This document shows, piece by piece, positions 46,252 through 56,144 of a DNA stretch of 64,000 bases. The DNA comes from Bradyrhizobium sp. AZCC 2262. GTDB lineage: Bacteria > Pseudomonadota > Alphaproteobacteria > Rhizobiales > Xanthobacteraceae. The translations under genes and the position numbers were made by a program. The stretch covers positions 1,426,001 to 1,490,000 of the forward strand of contig NZ_JAZHRT010000001.1 in the NCBI RefSeq assembly GCF_036924535.1, in the 5' to 3' direction. Below the pieces are notes generated by a model that was not told the origin of the DNA, did not search any database, and saw nothing but the letters and a program-made list of their open reading frames with translations. How positions within the stretch are numbered: the stretch's first letter is position 1; each line of letters opens with the position of its first letter.

Positions 46252-46815
46252 CTAGAACCGCGTCACGATATCGGACAGCACCGGCCGCGGGCGGTCCTCG
46301 GCAGGCTTTGCCGGCGTGCCGATATGGATGAAGCCGGCGAGTTTTTCGTCCGCCTTCACGCCTAGCCCGTCGAGCACGTCGCGGTCGAACGCGAACCAGC
46401 CGGTGAGCCAGTTGGCGCCATAGCCGAGCGCAGTGGCGGCGGTGACGATGTTCATCGCGCTGGCGCCGGCGGACAATTCCTGCTCCCAGGCCGGCACCTT
46501 GGGGTGCGGCCGGGTGAAACTGACCACGGCGATCACCAACGGCGCATCCATCAGCCGGCCTTTTTCGGCCTCGATGTCGGCGATGGGAGCTGCCGGATTC
46601 TTCTTCGCGAACACCTGCGCGATGATCTCTCCGGCTCGCGCCCGGGCGCCGCCCTCGAACACGATGAAGCGCCACGGCGTCAGCTTGCCGTGGTCCGGCA
46701 CCCGCGCGCCGATAGTCAGGATGGTGTCGAGTTCGCTCGCAGTGGGGCCGGGGCCGCTCATCTCGCGAGGTTTGACCGAACGGCGGATTTTCAGGAGTTC
46801 AATGGCATCGGGCAC
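46252..46815 (-). CDS. Nitroreductase family flavoprotein
   Basis: The protein is 187 residues from GTG 46813-46815 (VPDAIELLKIRRSVK); longer in-frame starts look spurious. The N-terminal RRSVKPREM binds FMN phosphate, and GARVPDHGKLTPWRFIV and GYGANWLTGW match the YdjA-like nitroreductase branch. Enzymes of this type reduce nitroaromatics or quinones with NAD(P)H. The substrate is unknown. Confidence 0.9.
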   Translation of the reverse strand: MPDAIELLKIRRSVKPREMSGPGPTASELDTILTIGARVPDHGKLTPWRFIVFEGGARARAGEIIAQVFAKKNPAAPIADIEAEKGRLMDAPLVIAVVSFTRPHPKVPAWEQELSAGASAMNIVTAATALGYGANWLTGWFAFDRDVLDGLGVKADEKLAGFIHIGTPAKPAEDRPRPVLSDIVTRF

Positions 46816-47012
46816 TATGGTCTCTTTCGTCGGACAAGGCAGGGGTTGCCTACCACGGACATAGGGTGGCGACGAAGCCGGGGAAACCCCTTTTAGATCG
46901 ATTGTGAGACAGTTCGGGGTCTTTGGACGAGGCAGCCATGAATCGGGAGAAATCGCCAGACAGTCGAAAACAACCTCTTGGTCCCAAGGTGGGACCATGT
47001 TAGAGTCGCCCT

Positions 47013-47315
47013 GTGAGGGTTATAGCGCTCAGCACACTCAAGACGTTTCTTAACCGTGGCGAGAGCGTAGCCGATGCTCGCGAGCCGATGATGGCCTGGT
47101 TTCGGCAGGTCAAACAGGCAGACTGGGGCAAACCAGCCGACGTCAAGCGAGATATCCGCAGTGCCAGCATCCTCAGGGATGGAAGGGCGGTGTTTAACAT
47201 AGCCGGCAACAAATATCGGATCGTCGTCTGGATCAACTATCCGTATCGTGTCGTTTACATCAGGTTTGTCGGCACCCATCGGCAATATGATGCAATCGAC
47301 GCGCAGAGCATTTAA
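47013..47315 (+). CDS. higB: HigB-family mRNA interferase toxin
   Basis: The protein is 100 residues from GTG 47013. It has the HigB (PF09907) pattern: PMMAWFRQVKQADWGKPADV then FNIAGNKYRIVVWINYPYRV and IRFVGTHRQYDAID. HigB toxins cleave mRNA on the ribosome. It is followed by the antitoxin gene after 10 bp; toxin-first order is usual for HigBA. Confidence 0.9.
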   Translation: MRVIALSTLKTFLNRGESVADAREPMMAWFRQVKQADWGKPADVKRDIRSASILRDGRAVFNIAGNKYRIVVWINYPYRVVYIRFVGTHRQYDAIDAQSI

Positions 47316-47325
47316 GGATTTTGTC

Positions 47326-47697
47326 ATGGATATCGCACCGATCAAGTCCCACCGCGACTATCGCCGCGTTCTTAAGGAGATCGAGGGGCTGATGAGTGCA
47401 CGGCGCAATTCACCTGCGGGCGATCGGCTCGATGTATTAGTTACGCTGGTCGAGGCTTGGGAACGGAAGAATTACAGGCTGGACCTGCCGGACCCGGTGG
47501 AGGCGATCAGATACCACATGGAACAGAGCGGATTGCAGCCGCGCGACCTCATTCCATTTATCGGTAGCCGCAATCGCGTGCACGAAGTGCTCAATCGCCG
47601 GCGCGAGCTGACACTCAATATGATCAGGCGATTGCACGAAGGGCTCGGCATCCCGGCCGAGTCCTTGATCAAGATCGGGCAGAATAAGGCCGCCTAA
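47326..47697 (+). CDS. higA: HigA-family antitoxin (HTH-Xre type)
   Basis: The protein is 123 residues from ATG 47326, with AAGGA upstream. The N-terminal half is helical and the C-terminal half is an Xre helix-turn-helix ([30 protein letters not shown]), as in HigA antitoxins that autorepress the operon and neutralise HigB. Its stop overlaps the end of convergent thrS by 4 bp. Confidence 0.9.
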   Translation: MDIAPIKSHRDYRRVLKEIEGLMSARRNSPAGDRLDVLVTLVEAWERKNYRLDLPDPVEAIRYHMEQSGLQPRDLIPFIGSRNRVHEVLNRRRELTLNMIRRLHEGLGIPAESLIKIGQNKAA

Positions 47698-49736
47698 GCC
47701 ATCCGCGCCCGCTTCACGTCCGGCGGCGTCGCTTCCTCGACCAGCGCAGCCAGCGCCTCGTCGGTCGGCATCACCTTCTGGACGTCGCTGCCGAGCCGGC
47801 GGATGGAGACCGAATGGGTCTCGGCTTCCTTCTTGCCGACGACGAGCAGGGCAGGGATCTTTGCCAGCGAGTGCTCGCGGACCTTGTAGTTGATCTTTTC
47901 GTTGCGCAAATCGATCTCGACGCGCAAGCCTGCGCGCCGCGCGGCTGCCGCGACCACCTTGGCGTACTCGTCGCCTTCGGAGGTAATGGTGGTGACCACC
48001 ACCTGGGTCGGCGCCAGCCAGAGCGGAAAATTGCCGGCGAAATGCTCGATCAAAATGCCGATGAAACGCTCCATCGAGCCGCAGATCGCACGGTGCACCA
48101 TCACCGGCGCCTTCTTGGAGCCGTCGGCGTCGATATAGAACGCGCCAAAACGTTCCGGCAGGTTGAAGTCGACCTGCGTGGTGCCGCATTGCCAGTCGCG
48201 GCCGATGGCGTCGCGCAGCACATATTCGAACTTCGGCCCGTAGAACGCGCCTTCGCCGGGGTTGATCTCGGTCTTGATGCGGTTGCTGCCGCTGGCCTGA
48301 ATTTCTGCGAGCACCGTCGCCATTACACGCTCGGCATGGTCCCACATCTCGTCGGTGCCGACGCGCTTCTCCGGCCGGGTCGAGAGCTTGACCGTGAGTT
48401 CGCCGTCGAAGCCGAAATCGGCGTAGGTCGACAGGATCAGCTCGTTGATCTTGAGGCACTCGTCGGCAAGCTGGGCCTCGGTGCAGAAGACGTGCGCATC
48501 GTCCTGGGTAAAACCGCGCACGCGCATCAGGCCGTGCATGGCGCCCGACGGCTCGTAGCGATGCACCACGCCGAATTCGGCAAGGCGCAAGGGCAGGTCG
48601 CGGTAGCTCTTGAGGCCATGCTTGAAGATCTGCACGTGGCCCGGACAGTTCATCGGCTTGAGCGCAAACCAGCGCTTGTCCTCGGCCTCGTCGCCGGCCG
48701 ACTGCGCCGCGAACATGTTCTCGCGGTACCAGTCCCAGTGGCCGGACGTTTCCCACAGCACCTTGTCGAGGATTTGCGGCGCGTTGACCTCGCTGTAGTC
48801 GCCGGTCAGGCGGCGGCGCATATAGGCGATCAGCGCCTGGAAGATGGTCCAGCCCTTCGGGTGCCAGAACACCACGCCGGGGCCTTCCTCCTGGAAATGG
48901 AACAGGTCGAGTTCGCGGCCGAGCTTACGGTGGTCGCGCTTCTCGGCTTCCTCGATCTGCTTGAGGTAAGCGTCGAGCTCTTCCTGCTTGGCAAACGCCG
49001 TGCCGTAGATGCGCGTCAGCATCGGGTTGTTCGAGTCGCCGCGCCAATAGGCGCCCGCCACCTTCATCAGCTTGAAGGCATTGCCGACCTTGCCGGTCGA
49101 AGACATATGCGGGCCGCGGCAGAGGTCGAACCAGTCGCCCTGGAAATAGATTTTTATGGGCTCGTCGCCGGGAATGGCATCAACCAGCTCGACCTTGAAG
49201 GCCTCGCCCTTGTCGCGGAACACCTGCTTGGTCTTCTCGCGGTCCCACACTTGCTTGGTGAAGGGCTTGTCGCGCGCGATGATCTCGCGCATCCGCTTTT
49301 CGATCGCCGCAAAATCTTCCGGCGTGAACGGCTCGTTGCGGAAGAAGTCGTAGTAGAAGCCGTTCTCGATCACCGGGCCGATCGTGACCTGCGTGCCCGG
49401 CCACAGCGACTGCACGGCCTCCGCCAGCACATGCGCGCAGTCATGCCGGATCAGTTCCAGCGCTCTGGCGTCGTCGCGGTTGATGAGTTCGATCTTCGCA
49501 TCGCCCGAGATCGGATCGTTGAGGTCGGCGACCACGCCATCCAGCGCCATTGCCACCGTGCGCTTGGCCAGCGACGGCGAGATGCCCTTGGCGAGATCGA
49601 GCCCGGTGATGTCCTTGGGATATTCGCGCTTCGCGCCGTCCGGGAAGGTGAGGGTGATCTTTTCCAAGGGCTCGGCCGGTTTCAAATTAGCAAGGCCGAA
49701 CTGGAATCCGGATGCGGGCGTGTTCTGGTCAGACAT
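47694..49736 (-). CDS. thrS: Threonine--tRNA ligase
   Basis: The protein is 680 residues from ATG 49734-49736 (GGAG upstream); the frame upstream to 49832 is non-coding. Domains: TGS (about 20-85), editing domain with [12 protein letters not shown], class II catalytic core with motif 2 and the zinc ligands in [13 protein letters not shown] (Cys, His), and the C-terminal anticodon-binding domain. Length is slightly longer than E. coli ThrRS (642). Essential housekeeping gene. Confidence 0.98.
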   Translation of the reverse strand: MSDQNTPASGFQFGLANLKPAEPLEKITLTFPDGAKREYPKDITGLDLAKGISPSLAKRTVAMALDGVVADLNDPISGDAKIELINRDDARALELIRHDCAHVLAEAVQSLWPGTQVTIGPVIENGFYYDFFRNEPFTPEDFAAIEKRMREIIARDKPFTKQVWDREKTKQVFRDKGEAFKVELVDAIPGDEPIKIYFQGDWFDLCRGPHMSSTGKVGNAFKLMKVAGAYWRGDSNNPMLTRIYGTAFAKQEELDAYLKQIEEAEKRDHRKLGRELDLFHFQEEGPGVVFWHPKGWTIFQALIAYMRRRLTGDYSEVNAPQILDKVLWETSGHWDWYRENMFAAQSAGDEAEDKRWFALKPMNCPGHVQIFKHGLKSYRDLPLRLAEFGVVHRYEPSGAMHGLMRVRGFTQDDAHVFCTEAQLADECLKINELILSTYADFGFDGELTVKLSTRPEKRVGTDEMWDHAERVMATVLAEIQASGSNRIKTEINPGEGAFYGPKFEYVLRDAIGRDWQCGTTQVDFNLPERFGAFYIDADGSKKAPVMVHRAICGSMERFIGILIEHFAGNFPLWLAPTQVVVTTITSEGDEYAKVVAAAARRAGLRVEIDLRNEKINYKVREHSLAKIPALLVVGKKEAETHSVSIRRLGSDVQKVMPTDEALAALVEEATPPDVKRARMA

Positions 49737-49828
49737 GTCATTCTCCTGAAGCTCACTCCTGCGAACGAGCGCAGGTAAGCGGGAAGCAGCGGTATAGCAG
49801 GGGATTCGGCTGAGGCAAATGACCCGTC

Positions 49829-52045
49829 TCAAGGCGTTCGCAAGGTGTCAAAGAGTATAGGAAACGGATCGTGACCCCCACGACCAACATCTCCGTCGGC
49901 GACCCTCCGTATTTTTTGTCCAGTGGATTGATCCAAGCTCCTTAGAGTCTCGCAGCCGTCGACGGTTTCTGACAGTAGAGCCTTCGCAAAGATTTTGCCG
50001 AATTCTTGATCGCCGGCACTGGATGGTTTGAAGTCTGTTAAAAAAAAGAAGTCGGACCACGAAGGGTTTCGCTGCAGGAAGTTGTTAATTGTACCTCGGG
50101 CAACGCTGGAACTGTTCTCTTTGCTTTCACAAATCAACTTGATGAGCAATTTCGCGCGTCGGTCATTAAAGCTTGTAGCGACAGCCTTTGTCGCTGCTTC
50201 GCAATCGCGCCATTGCTGTTCAGCCTTCGTCGCCGCGTCCTCATTAAGTTTCCCCAATAGCCCTGAATGCATTCGTTCGTGCGTTGCCTTTCGAACCGTC
50301 GCATCTCTGATTTCACTCACACTATTGTCTATATAGTCCTCTATTGCCTCGGTTGTCGTCAGATTTGATCTGGCCCTAAAGAAAGGAGGCGATCTTATGA
50401 CAATACCTTTGTCGGGTACTTGATTGCTGACATGGCCCTCCATGCACTTCACGTTCCGTGATCTCCAAATGTATATGCCGGACATCTCAGCGGAGGTTAG
50501 CAAACTGTCTTGCAGGTTTGCTCCTTGGAGTGACGCTTGGTTCAACGAGGCGCCTTCCAATAGAGCTGCCCATAGCGAAGCCCCTTGCAGTTGGGCGTCA
50601 GTCAACACGGCTCCCCGTAGTTGCGAACCGAAAAGGTCTGCGCCTTGCAACTGTACACCCCTCATCGATGCTCCCTGAAGCTGCGCATTTCGCAAATTGG
50701 CGCCTTGTAGCTTCGCTGCGTTCAGAACTGCCCCTTGAAGCTTCGCGTTCTCAAAAATCGATCCTTGAAGGGCGGCGGATCTGAGAGAGGCCTCCTGTAG
50801 CTGCGATCCCTTGAAGTAGCTGCCCTGAAGTTTGGCGCTGTTGAACGTAGCATTGCCTAGGCGGCTGCCTTCGAAGGAAGCGCCTTGAATGCTTGCATTG
50901 TCGAATGTCGCTCCGACCAAGCTCGTGTCAGAAAAATCGACATAACGAAGGTCCGCAAACGCAAATATCGCGCAGTCCAAATTTCGCTCACGCAGAATTC
51001 TGGTGCGTTCGCTCTGGTAAGTGTACAGTCCTCGATCAACGATGTCCTTTTCGATCCTCGGTAGTTCCTTGCCGTCGACGAAGTTCGCGCGCGTTACATC
51101 TAATCTGTCGAATCGCTTGGTGAACCCCCGTTCGCAGCTTACGCCAGTGATTTCTCTTCCATTTGGGAGGTTAGCGTATTGTTCGCCGGGGAAGGTCGCG
51201 AACAAAAGAGTCAACACAACACAGAATAAGGCCAGCAGTTGAAACATGACGTGGCCGAGGCGACGTAACTCTCTTCTTTGTTGCGGTATCGGCCAGTCGA
51301 AAATTCTTGCGCCCTTCGGGACGAGTGGCCATGGCCTTTTTTGCAGAAGCGGCCACAGCAGAAAGCCAGTAATCCTTCTTGGCAGGCCCGTAAGTTGCCG
51401 AAGTTTGTGTTTCAGCAGGGCCCAGTCAAAATCGCGTTGAGCGTTCAGTACAAGTGGCCAAAACAGGAAAGCAACAGCCAACTCGATCAGGATAAGCAGC
51501 CGGTGAACCCACGTGGCAGAGTGGCTATGATATGGCAAAAAGGCGATCAAGAATGCGATAAGGATAATGATTGGAGATATGACAAGCGTGATCCAGGCCA
51601 TGGCTTTCAGCGAACGTCCGAGCCAACCAGTACGTTCGCGAGGTGAACCGGCAAACATTTGGGCGAATAGTGTGTTCGCTAGCCTTTGCCGCATCATCGC
51701 ATTGGCAGTCGGCGAGGGTATCGCTTGATCGATGGCCGTGTTGTAGCTCAGCGCTGTGCGAGCAAGTAGCAGGACCTGCAACAACACATAGAAATGAAAG
51801 AGGACGAATAATATTGGCGCGAGGAAAAAGAAGCCCCACAACGGAAGGTCAACATTTAGCACTGGTAGCTTGATCGGTTCGGACAGAAGCAGCTGACGGT
51901 GTTCAATCGTTGTTGCCGCTATCAGCAAGTACAGTGAAAAAACCAGGAAACTGATCCAAATTGTCGATACGCGCGTCGCTGAATCGTTGAGCGATTTCTC
52001 CAGCGCCTCAACGTCGAACGGAACTGCCTTTTTTTGTGAAGTCAT
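49829..52045 (-). CDS. Pentapeptide-repeat membrane protein, AT-rich
   Basis: The protein is 738 residues from ATG 52043-52045, with AGGA 8 nt upstream; the additional upstream frame (to 52432) looks non-coding. The N-terminal part has about five transmembrane helices (for example [19 protein letters not shown] and a pair near 60-100). The central region, about residues 350-540, is a run of A-x-L-Q-G-type pentapeptide repeats (such as [20 protein letters not shown]). The C-terminal domain of about 190 residues is of unknown type, with Cys pairs ([14 protein letters not shown]). Composition is clearly more AT-rich than neighbours, suggesting acquired DNA. Confidence 0.82.
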   Translation of the reverse strand: MTSQKKAVPFDVEALEKSLNDSATRVSTIWISFLVFSLYLLIAATTIEHRQLLLSEPIKLPVLNVDLPLWGFFFLAPILFVLFHFYVLLQVLLLARTALSYNTAIDQAIPSPTANAMMRQRLANTLFAQMFAGSPRERTGWLGRSLKAMAWITLVISPIIILIAFLIAFLPYHSHSATWVHRLLILIELAVAFLFWPLVLNAQRDFDWALLKHKLRQLTGLPRRITGFLLWPLLQKRPWPLVPKGARIFDWPIPQQRRELRRLGHVMFQLLALFCVVLTLLFATFPGEQYANLPNGREITGVSCERGFTKRFDRLDVTRANFVDGKELPRIEKDIVDRGLYTYQSERTRILRERNLDCAIFAFADLRYVDFSDTSLVGATFDNASIQGASFEGSRLGNATFNSAKLQGSYFKGSQLQEASLRSAALQGSIFENAKLQGAVLNAAKLQGANLRNAQLQGASMRGVQLQGADLFGSQLRGAVLTDAQLQGASLWAALLEGASLNQASLQGANLQDSLLTSAEMSGIYIWRSRNVKCMEGHVSNQVPDKGIVIRSPPFFRARSNLTTTEAIEDYIDNSVSEIRDATVRKATHERMHSGLLGKLNEDAATKAEQQWRDCEAATKAVATSFNDRRAKLLIKLICESKENSSSVARGTINNFLQRNPSWSDFFFLTDFKPSSAGDQEFGKIFAKALLSETVDGCETLRSLDQSTGQKIRRVADGDVGRGGHDPFPILFDTLRTP

Positions 52046-52431
52046 TATCATTTTCCTGCCCGCGCAGGTTGAAGAATTGCAAACAGATTGATTGAGCGCA
52101 AGGGTTGTGGCGGGCATGGAACGCCATGGACACGGCAGGAATGCTGCCCGAATTATCTTCCGGTCTCGATGTCTCAATTCGCTCCGCTGCCTTCTAACCA
52201 CCTTCGGGGCGATCATGTTCGGCGTCGGCTCACCGGTGACGCCGTGGCTGGCCTCGCGGCATCCTGTCGACGGCGATGGTTGGCGTGCTCGCCAACCATG
52301 ATGCAAATGCGGGACGTCTCCCGATTTTGGGTGCGCACGACCCGCCAGCATCGCGACCAAGGGTTGCGGCATCACTGGGCATTGACTAACCTTGGCGCCA
52401 TTGCTCCATTCGCCAAAATCGTTCCGGCCCA
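52046..52431. other. 386-bp divergent gap between pentapeptide gene and exported ClpP-like gene
   Basis: No gene is supported. It contains one clean hairpin (ATGGTTGGCG at 52276-52285 pairing with 52290-52299, loop TGCT). The GC content rises abruptly compared with the pentapeptide gene to the left. Promoters for both divergent genes should lie here. Confidence 0.55.
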
Positions 52432-53697
52432 ATGATGCTTCGCCTTCTCCTTCTCGCAGCCCTGCTGCTGGCTCACGGCGAGGTGCGTGCCGAAACGCCG
52501 GCCGAAAAGGCCGGATTTCCGCCCAAGCTGATCATTTACAATGCCAGGGGCCCAGCCAATTCATGCGGTCCGGGTTGCGATCACTGGATCGCGGTCGAAG
52601 GCCAGGTCGACGAGGGCGCGGCCGCGCGCGTTGACCGCTTTCTGCGCGACGTCAAGGACAGCAAGCGGCCGATCTATTTTCATTCGCCGGGCGGCGCGGT
52701 CAGGCCATCCTATGTCATCGCCCGCCTGCTGCGCAGCAGGAAGGCCGTTGCCCGGATTGGACGCACCATTGCAACCGCCTGCGCCGGAGGAACCCAGGTC
52801 GACGCGGCCTGTCTCAAGATCAAGACGGCGGGCGGGGAGGTCGAGGCCGAGCTCACGACCCGTAACGCCATGTGCAATTCGGCCTGCAGCTATCTGTTTC
52901 TCGGCGCCACGACCCGCGAAGTCGCGCCCGATGCCGCGATCGCCGTACATAACTCCCGGCTCACGCTGCTCGTGCGCGGGTCATTCTCGGCGCAGCAGAT
53001 TGCCGATTTCAAGCAGCGCGGCATGGCGAGGGCCGACCGCGAGCGCGCCGCCTTTGTCGTTTCCATGGGCATCAGCCGTGAGCTGGACGATCTCATCAAG
53101 ACGGTGAAATTCGAGAACTTGCATGTCCTCACGCGGGCCGAACTCTATCGCTTCGGCATCGATACACGCCCCTTGCCCGAAACGGCGTGGACGCTCGAAG
53201 CCGCATCGCGCCCGTATGTCCGCAAGATCGCCGCGGCAAAACAGAGCGACGGCGCCTCGTTCCGAACGATGGAGTGGCGGCTGTTCTGCGAGAACAAGGA
53301 TCGCGCCCGGTTGATGTTCGTGCGGGAATCCGACCAGGGCGATGGCGGCCTCAAGACGATGATGTTGACGGCGGGATCGGACAAGTCCGTCGCCTTTGGA
53401 AGATATCCAGCGCGTGTCGGCAAATTCGAGGTGTGGAGCGATATCGTCGCGCCCGATGCCATGCAGGCAATGCTCACTGCTTCCAGCCTGCAGATGGGCG
53501 AGGGTACGCGCGACGCGGAAGGCAAGACCAAGCTCGCGACGTTCGACATCGATACGCTTGGGCTCGGGAAGTCATGGACGCAGCTCCTGTCGTCATGCCC
53601 GGCAAACACCACCCGGCCAGCGGCGACGTCTTCCAGTCTCAACGCAGCTCCCGCAATTCCGCCGGTTTCCGCTGTTCCCGCGACTTCGGCGAAGTGA
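52432..53697 (+). CDS. Exported ClpP-like (COG3904-type) protein
   Basis: The 421-residue protein has a signal peptide (cleavage near VRAE, residue 20). A Cys pair C45-x3-C49 (CGPGCDHW) precedes the core. The core has a ClpP/crotonase-like pattern: SPGG (85-88), then C148-x-S150-x-C152 (MCNSACSYLFLG) and H173 (AVHNSR). Ser and His are 23 residues apart, as expected for a Ser-His protease dyad; a third acid is likely downstream. A second paralog lies at 62166. A long C-terminal domain of unknown fold (about 215-421) is extra. Role unknown. Confidence 0.82.
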   Translation: MMLRLLLLAALLLAHGEVRAETPAEKAGFPPKLIIYNARGPANSCGPGCDHWIAVEGQVDEGAAARVDRFLRDVKDSKRPIYFHSPGGAVRPSYVIARLLRSRKAVARIGRTIATACAGGTQVDAACLKIKTAGGEVEAELTTRNAMCNSACSYLFLGATTREVAPDAAIAVHNSRLTLLVRGSFSAQQIADFKQRGMARADRERAAFVVSMGISRELDDLIKTVKFENLHVLTRAELYRFGIDTRPLPETAWTLEAASRPYVRKIAAAKQSDGASFRTMEWRLFCENKDRARLMFVRESDQGDGGLKTMMLTAGSDKSVAFGRYPARVGKFEVWSDIVAPDAMQAMLTASSLQMGEGTRDAEGKTKLATFDIDTLGLGKSWTQLLSSCPANTTRPAATSSSLNAAPAIPPVSAVPATSAK

Positions 53698-53707
53698 TGT
53701 CGGCCGG

Positions 53708-55243
53708 TCACTTCGCTAGATCGCCGACGAACTGCCTGATGTGGTCCAGCACCGCTTGCCGGTCACCGGCGAAGGCCCAGTGATCGGCGCCGTCGAGCTC
53801 GACGAAACGCGCCTGCGGGATGTGGTCGGCAAGATGTCTTCCGGCGCCGATGCGGACGGCGCGGTCGCCGCGGCGGTGCAGCACCAGCGTCGGAACGGCA
53901 ATCCGCTTGAGAAGATGCCGCACATCCGTATCGCGCAGGGCCTCGAGCACCCCCTTGATGGCGCCCGGGCTTGAGGCCGCACGGAGCAGGCCGGCCCACC
54001 AGGCTCTCGTTTTGGCGTCGCCGGCGAGACTCGGTGCAAACGTCTCGATTCCCGCAGGCCCGCCCCAAGCCGACACGAGCTGCTGTAGCCACGCATCATA
54101 TTGAACGGCGTGTAACGCATGCGGATAGTCATGTGCAAAGCTTCCTTTCGCGAGCGAGTCGAACAGGATCAGCCCCGCGACGCGGTCGGAATGTTCGGCT
54201 GCGAACCTGATGCAGGCCGGTCCGCCTTCGGATGCGCCGAACAGCACGATCCGGCGCGAGCCCGCCGCATCGAGCACGGTGCGGATGTCCTGTGCGGTCG
54301 CCTCTGCACTGGGGCTGAACCCGACCCGGTCGGAAAGGCCGACGCCACGGCGATCGAGCAGAATGAGACGGCCCATCTCCGCCAGCGAAGACAGGAACGC
54401 CCGGCACCCTGCGTCCTCCCAGACGCGTTCGACATGGGACACGAAGCCGGGCAGCATCAGGATATCGGTGTACCCTTTGCCGTAGGTCTGGAATGCGAGA
54501 TGCACGCTGCCGCCGCTGACATATTGAGTCGGCGGCGGCGCCTCGGCATCGGCTTCGAGCAGCGCGTTCGTCTCGGGTTCGGGCGCCACGTCGAGTTCGT
54601 CGCGCAAACGCTGTGTCAGCGCCTTGAGCTGGCGCTCGGCTGCGGCCCGATCGCCGCCCAGCATCAGGTTGCGAATCAGATGGCGTGCATAGATTTCGCT
54701 GAGCTGATCGAGCGCCACCAGGCGGCCGGCATGCGCGGCAGCGGATGCGTAGTCGCCCGCCGCTTGCTTCTCCTGCACCACCCGCTCGAGCGCCTGGATC
54801 GCGCGGCCGCGCAGGGCCTCCCTGCGGAAGAACGCCCACTCGTCGAATTGCGGACAGTCGCCGGGCGAGAAGCCGTCGAGAAAGTCGGCTTGATAGAGAG
54901 CGCTGGCACGCTCGAACGCGCCGCGGTCGCAAGCCTCTTCGAACAGGCGTGAATCGATTTTCAGATCGAGTGCCGCCGACAGCCGGACCGTGGATCTGTC
55001 GGAGGCGAGTACATCGCCGAGCGCGAGCTGAAGGCGATGCAGCAGCCGGCGCAGCCGTGCCCTTACCACGTCCGCCGGGCTTTCCGGCCACAGCATGGTT
55101 GCGATCACATCGCGCCCGACCGGGCCCTTGGCTTCGGCCAAATAGACCAACAGCGCGAGGCCCTTGCGCAACGCCAACGGGTACAGGCGGTCATCACAAC
55201 GGATCTCCGGGAACCCGAGCGTCCGGACGCTGAACGAAGCCAT
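53708..55243 (-). CDS. SARP/BTAD-type transcriptional regulator fused to alpha/beta hydrolase
   Basis: The protein is 511 residues from ATG 55241-55243; the open frame continues to 55390 without a good site. The N-terminal OmpR-like winged helix (about 5-90: LGFPEIRCDDRLYPLALRKG, VIATMLWPESPADVVRARLR) is followed by a bacterial transcriptional activation domain (BTAD, about 95-235). The C-terminal alpha/beta hydrolase (about 245-511) has an intact triad: S338 (GASEGG), D460 (RRGD) and H488 (GADHWAF). A regulator whose sensing domain keeps a catalytic triad could be switched by binding or cleaving a ligand. Divergent from mddA. Confidence 0.88.
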   Translation of the reverse strand: MASFSVRTLGFPEIRCDDRLYPLALRKGLALLVYLAEAKGPVGRDVIATMLWPESPADVVRARLRRLLHRLQLALGDVLASDRSTVRLSAALDLKIDSRLFEEACDRGAFERASALYQADFLDGFSPGDCPQFDEWAFFRREALRGRAIQALERVVQEKQAAGDYASAAAHAGRLVALDQLSEIYARHLIRNLMLGGDRAAAERQLKALTQRLRDELDVAPEPETNALLEADAEAPPPTQYVSGGSVHLAFQTYGKGYTDILMLPGFVSHVERVWEDAGCRAFLSSLAEMGRLILLDRRGVGLSDRVGFSPSAEATAQDIRTVLDAAGSRRIVLFGASEGGPACIRFAAEHSDRVAGLILFDSLAKGSFAHDYPHALHAVQYDAWLQQLVSAWGGPAGIETFAPSLAGDAKTRAWWAGLLRAASSPGAIKGVLEALRDTDVRHLLKRIAVPTLVLHRRGDRAVRIGAGRHLADHIPQARFVELDGADHWAFAGDRQAVLDHIRQFVGDLAK

Positions 55244-55271
55244 GGCGATGCGATCTTCAGTGCTGGCGTCC

Positions 55272-55331
55272 GGGAACGCGGTGGCGTTCCGGGGACGCGG
55301 TGGCGCCCCGGGGACGCTGAGGGGACGCTGC
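55272..55331. promoter_or_regulatory. Repeated GGGGACGC boxes upstream of mddA (possible SARP operator)
   Basis: GGGGACGC occurs at 55291, 55310 and 55321, with a variant GGGAACGC at 55272. The last two copies (GGGGACGCTGA, GGGGACGCTGC) are 11 bp apart, the periodicity SARP regulators use for direct heptameric repeats. The first two boxes also form small palindromes with GCGTTCC and GCGCCCC. They lie 29 bp upstream of the regulator ATG and about 48 bp upstream of the mddA ATG. Confidence 0.5.
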
Positions 55332-55378
55332 GATGATAGCACCGGGCGGAATACACCGTCACCCTTTGGAGAAACGTC

Positions 55379-56143
55379 ATGATTGGACACGCCGCCGCCC
55401 TCGTTTATGGCCTCGCGAGCTATCTCATCTTCTCGCTTTCATTTGCCTACACGCCGGCCTTCCTCGGCAATTTCCTCGTCCCGAAGACGATCGACGTCGG
55501 AGCGGACAGCGCTCCCGCGCACGCGGTCGTGATCGACGCGATTTTGCTCGGCCTGTTCGCGATCCAGCACAGCGTCACGGCGCGCCCGGCCTTCAAGCGC
55601 TGGTGGACGCGCATCATCCCGGCTTCGTGCGAGCGCAGCACCTATGTGCTGATCTCGAGCGCTCTGTTGATCCTGACATTCTGGCAGTGGCGCCCGATCG
55701 CCGCGACCGTCTGGCGCGTCGAGGGCTGGCCGGCAGCGATGCTCACGGCGGTCTTCTGGATGGGCTGGCTGATCGCGCTGCTTTCGACATTTCAGATCGA
55801 TCATTTTGAGCTGTTCGGCGTGCGCCAGGTCGTCGACGCGCTGCGCGGAGCCGCCGGTCGCATGCAGGCGTTCAAGACGCCGCTGCTGTACCGGCTGGTG
55901 CGTCACCCGCTGATGCTGGGCATGCTGCTCGCGTTCTGGGCGGCCCCGCACATGACGGCGGGACATCTGTTGTTCGCCGTTATGAGCACCGCCTACATCC
56001 TTGTCGGCGTCAGGTTGGAGGAGCGAGACCTCGTTGCCGCGTTCGGCGCGAGCTACGAGCAGTATCGCCGGCGCGTTCCGATGCTCTTGCCGCGTCTCTT
56101 CGGCGGCGACTCCGTCGCGTCAGAAACGCGTCACGGAGGCTGA
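55379..56143 (+). CDS. mddA: Methanethiol S-methyltransferase (MddA-like), NnrU/ICMT superfamily
   Basis: The 254-residue membrane protein has six or so transmembrane helices. The C-terminal half carries the MddA pattern: LYRLVRHPLMLGMLLAFWAAP, AGHLLFAVMSTAYILVGVR, LEERDLVAAFGASYEQYRR. MddA methylates methanethiol with SAM to dimethyl sulfide in aerobic bacteria. The assignment to MddA over other isoprenylcysteine-methyltransferase-like proteins is probable, not proven. It shares an operon with the next gene. Confidence 0.85.
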   Translation: MIGHAAALVYGLASYLIFSLSFAYTPAFLGNFLVPKTIDVGADSAPAHAVVIDAILLGLFAIQHSVTARPAFKRWWTRIIPASCERSTYVLISSALLILTFWQWRPIAATVWRVEGWPAAMLTAVFWMGWLIALLSTFQIDHFELFGVRQVVDALRGAAGRMQAFKTPLLYRLVRHPLMLGMLLAFWAAPHMTAGHLLFAVMSTAYILVGVRLEERDLVAAFGASYEQYRRRVPMLLPRLFGGDSVASETRHGG

Positions 56144-56144
56144 G

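Noticed and set aside
47814..49778. 654-residue plus-strand frame opposite thrS
   Set aside because: Antisense shadow of thrS, which is unmistakable.
52046..52432. N-terminal extension of the pentapeptide gene by 129 residues
   Set aside because: The extension is Pro/Arg/His-rich and unlike the rest, and the ATG at 52043-52045 has a proper ribosome site.
54129..55091. 320-residue frame on the minus strand within the SARP-hydrolase gene
   Set aside because: Out-of-frame shadow; the 53708-55243 frame carries all domain motifs.
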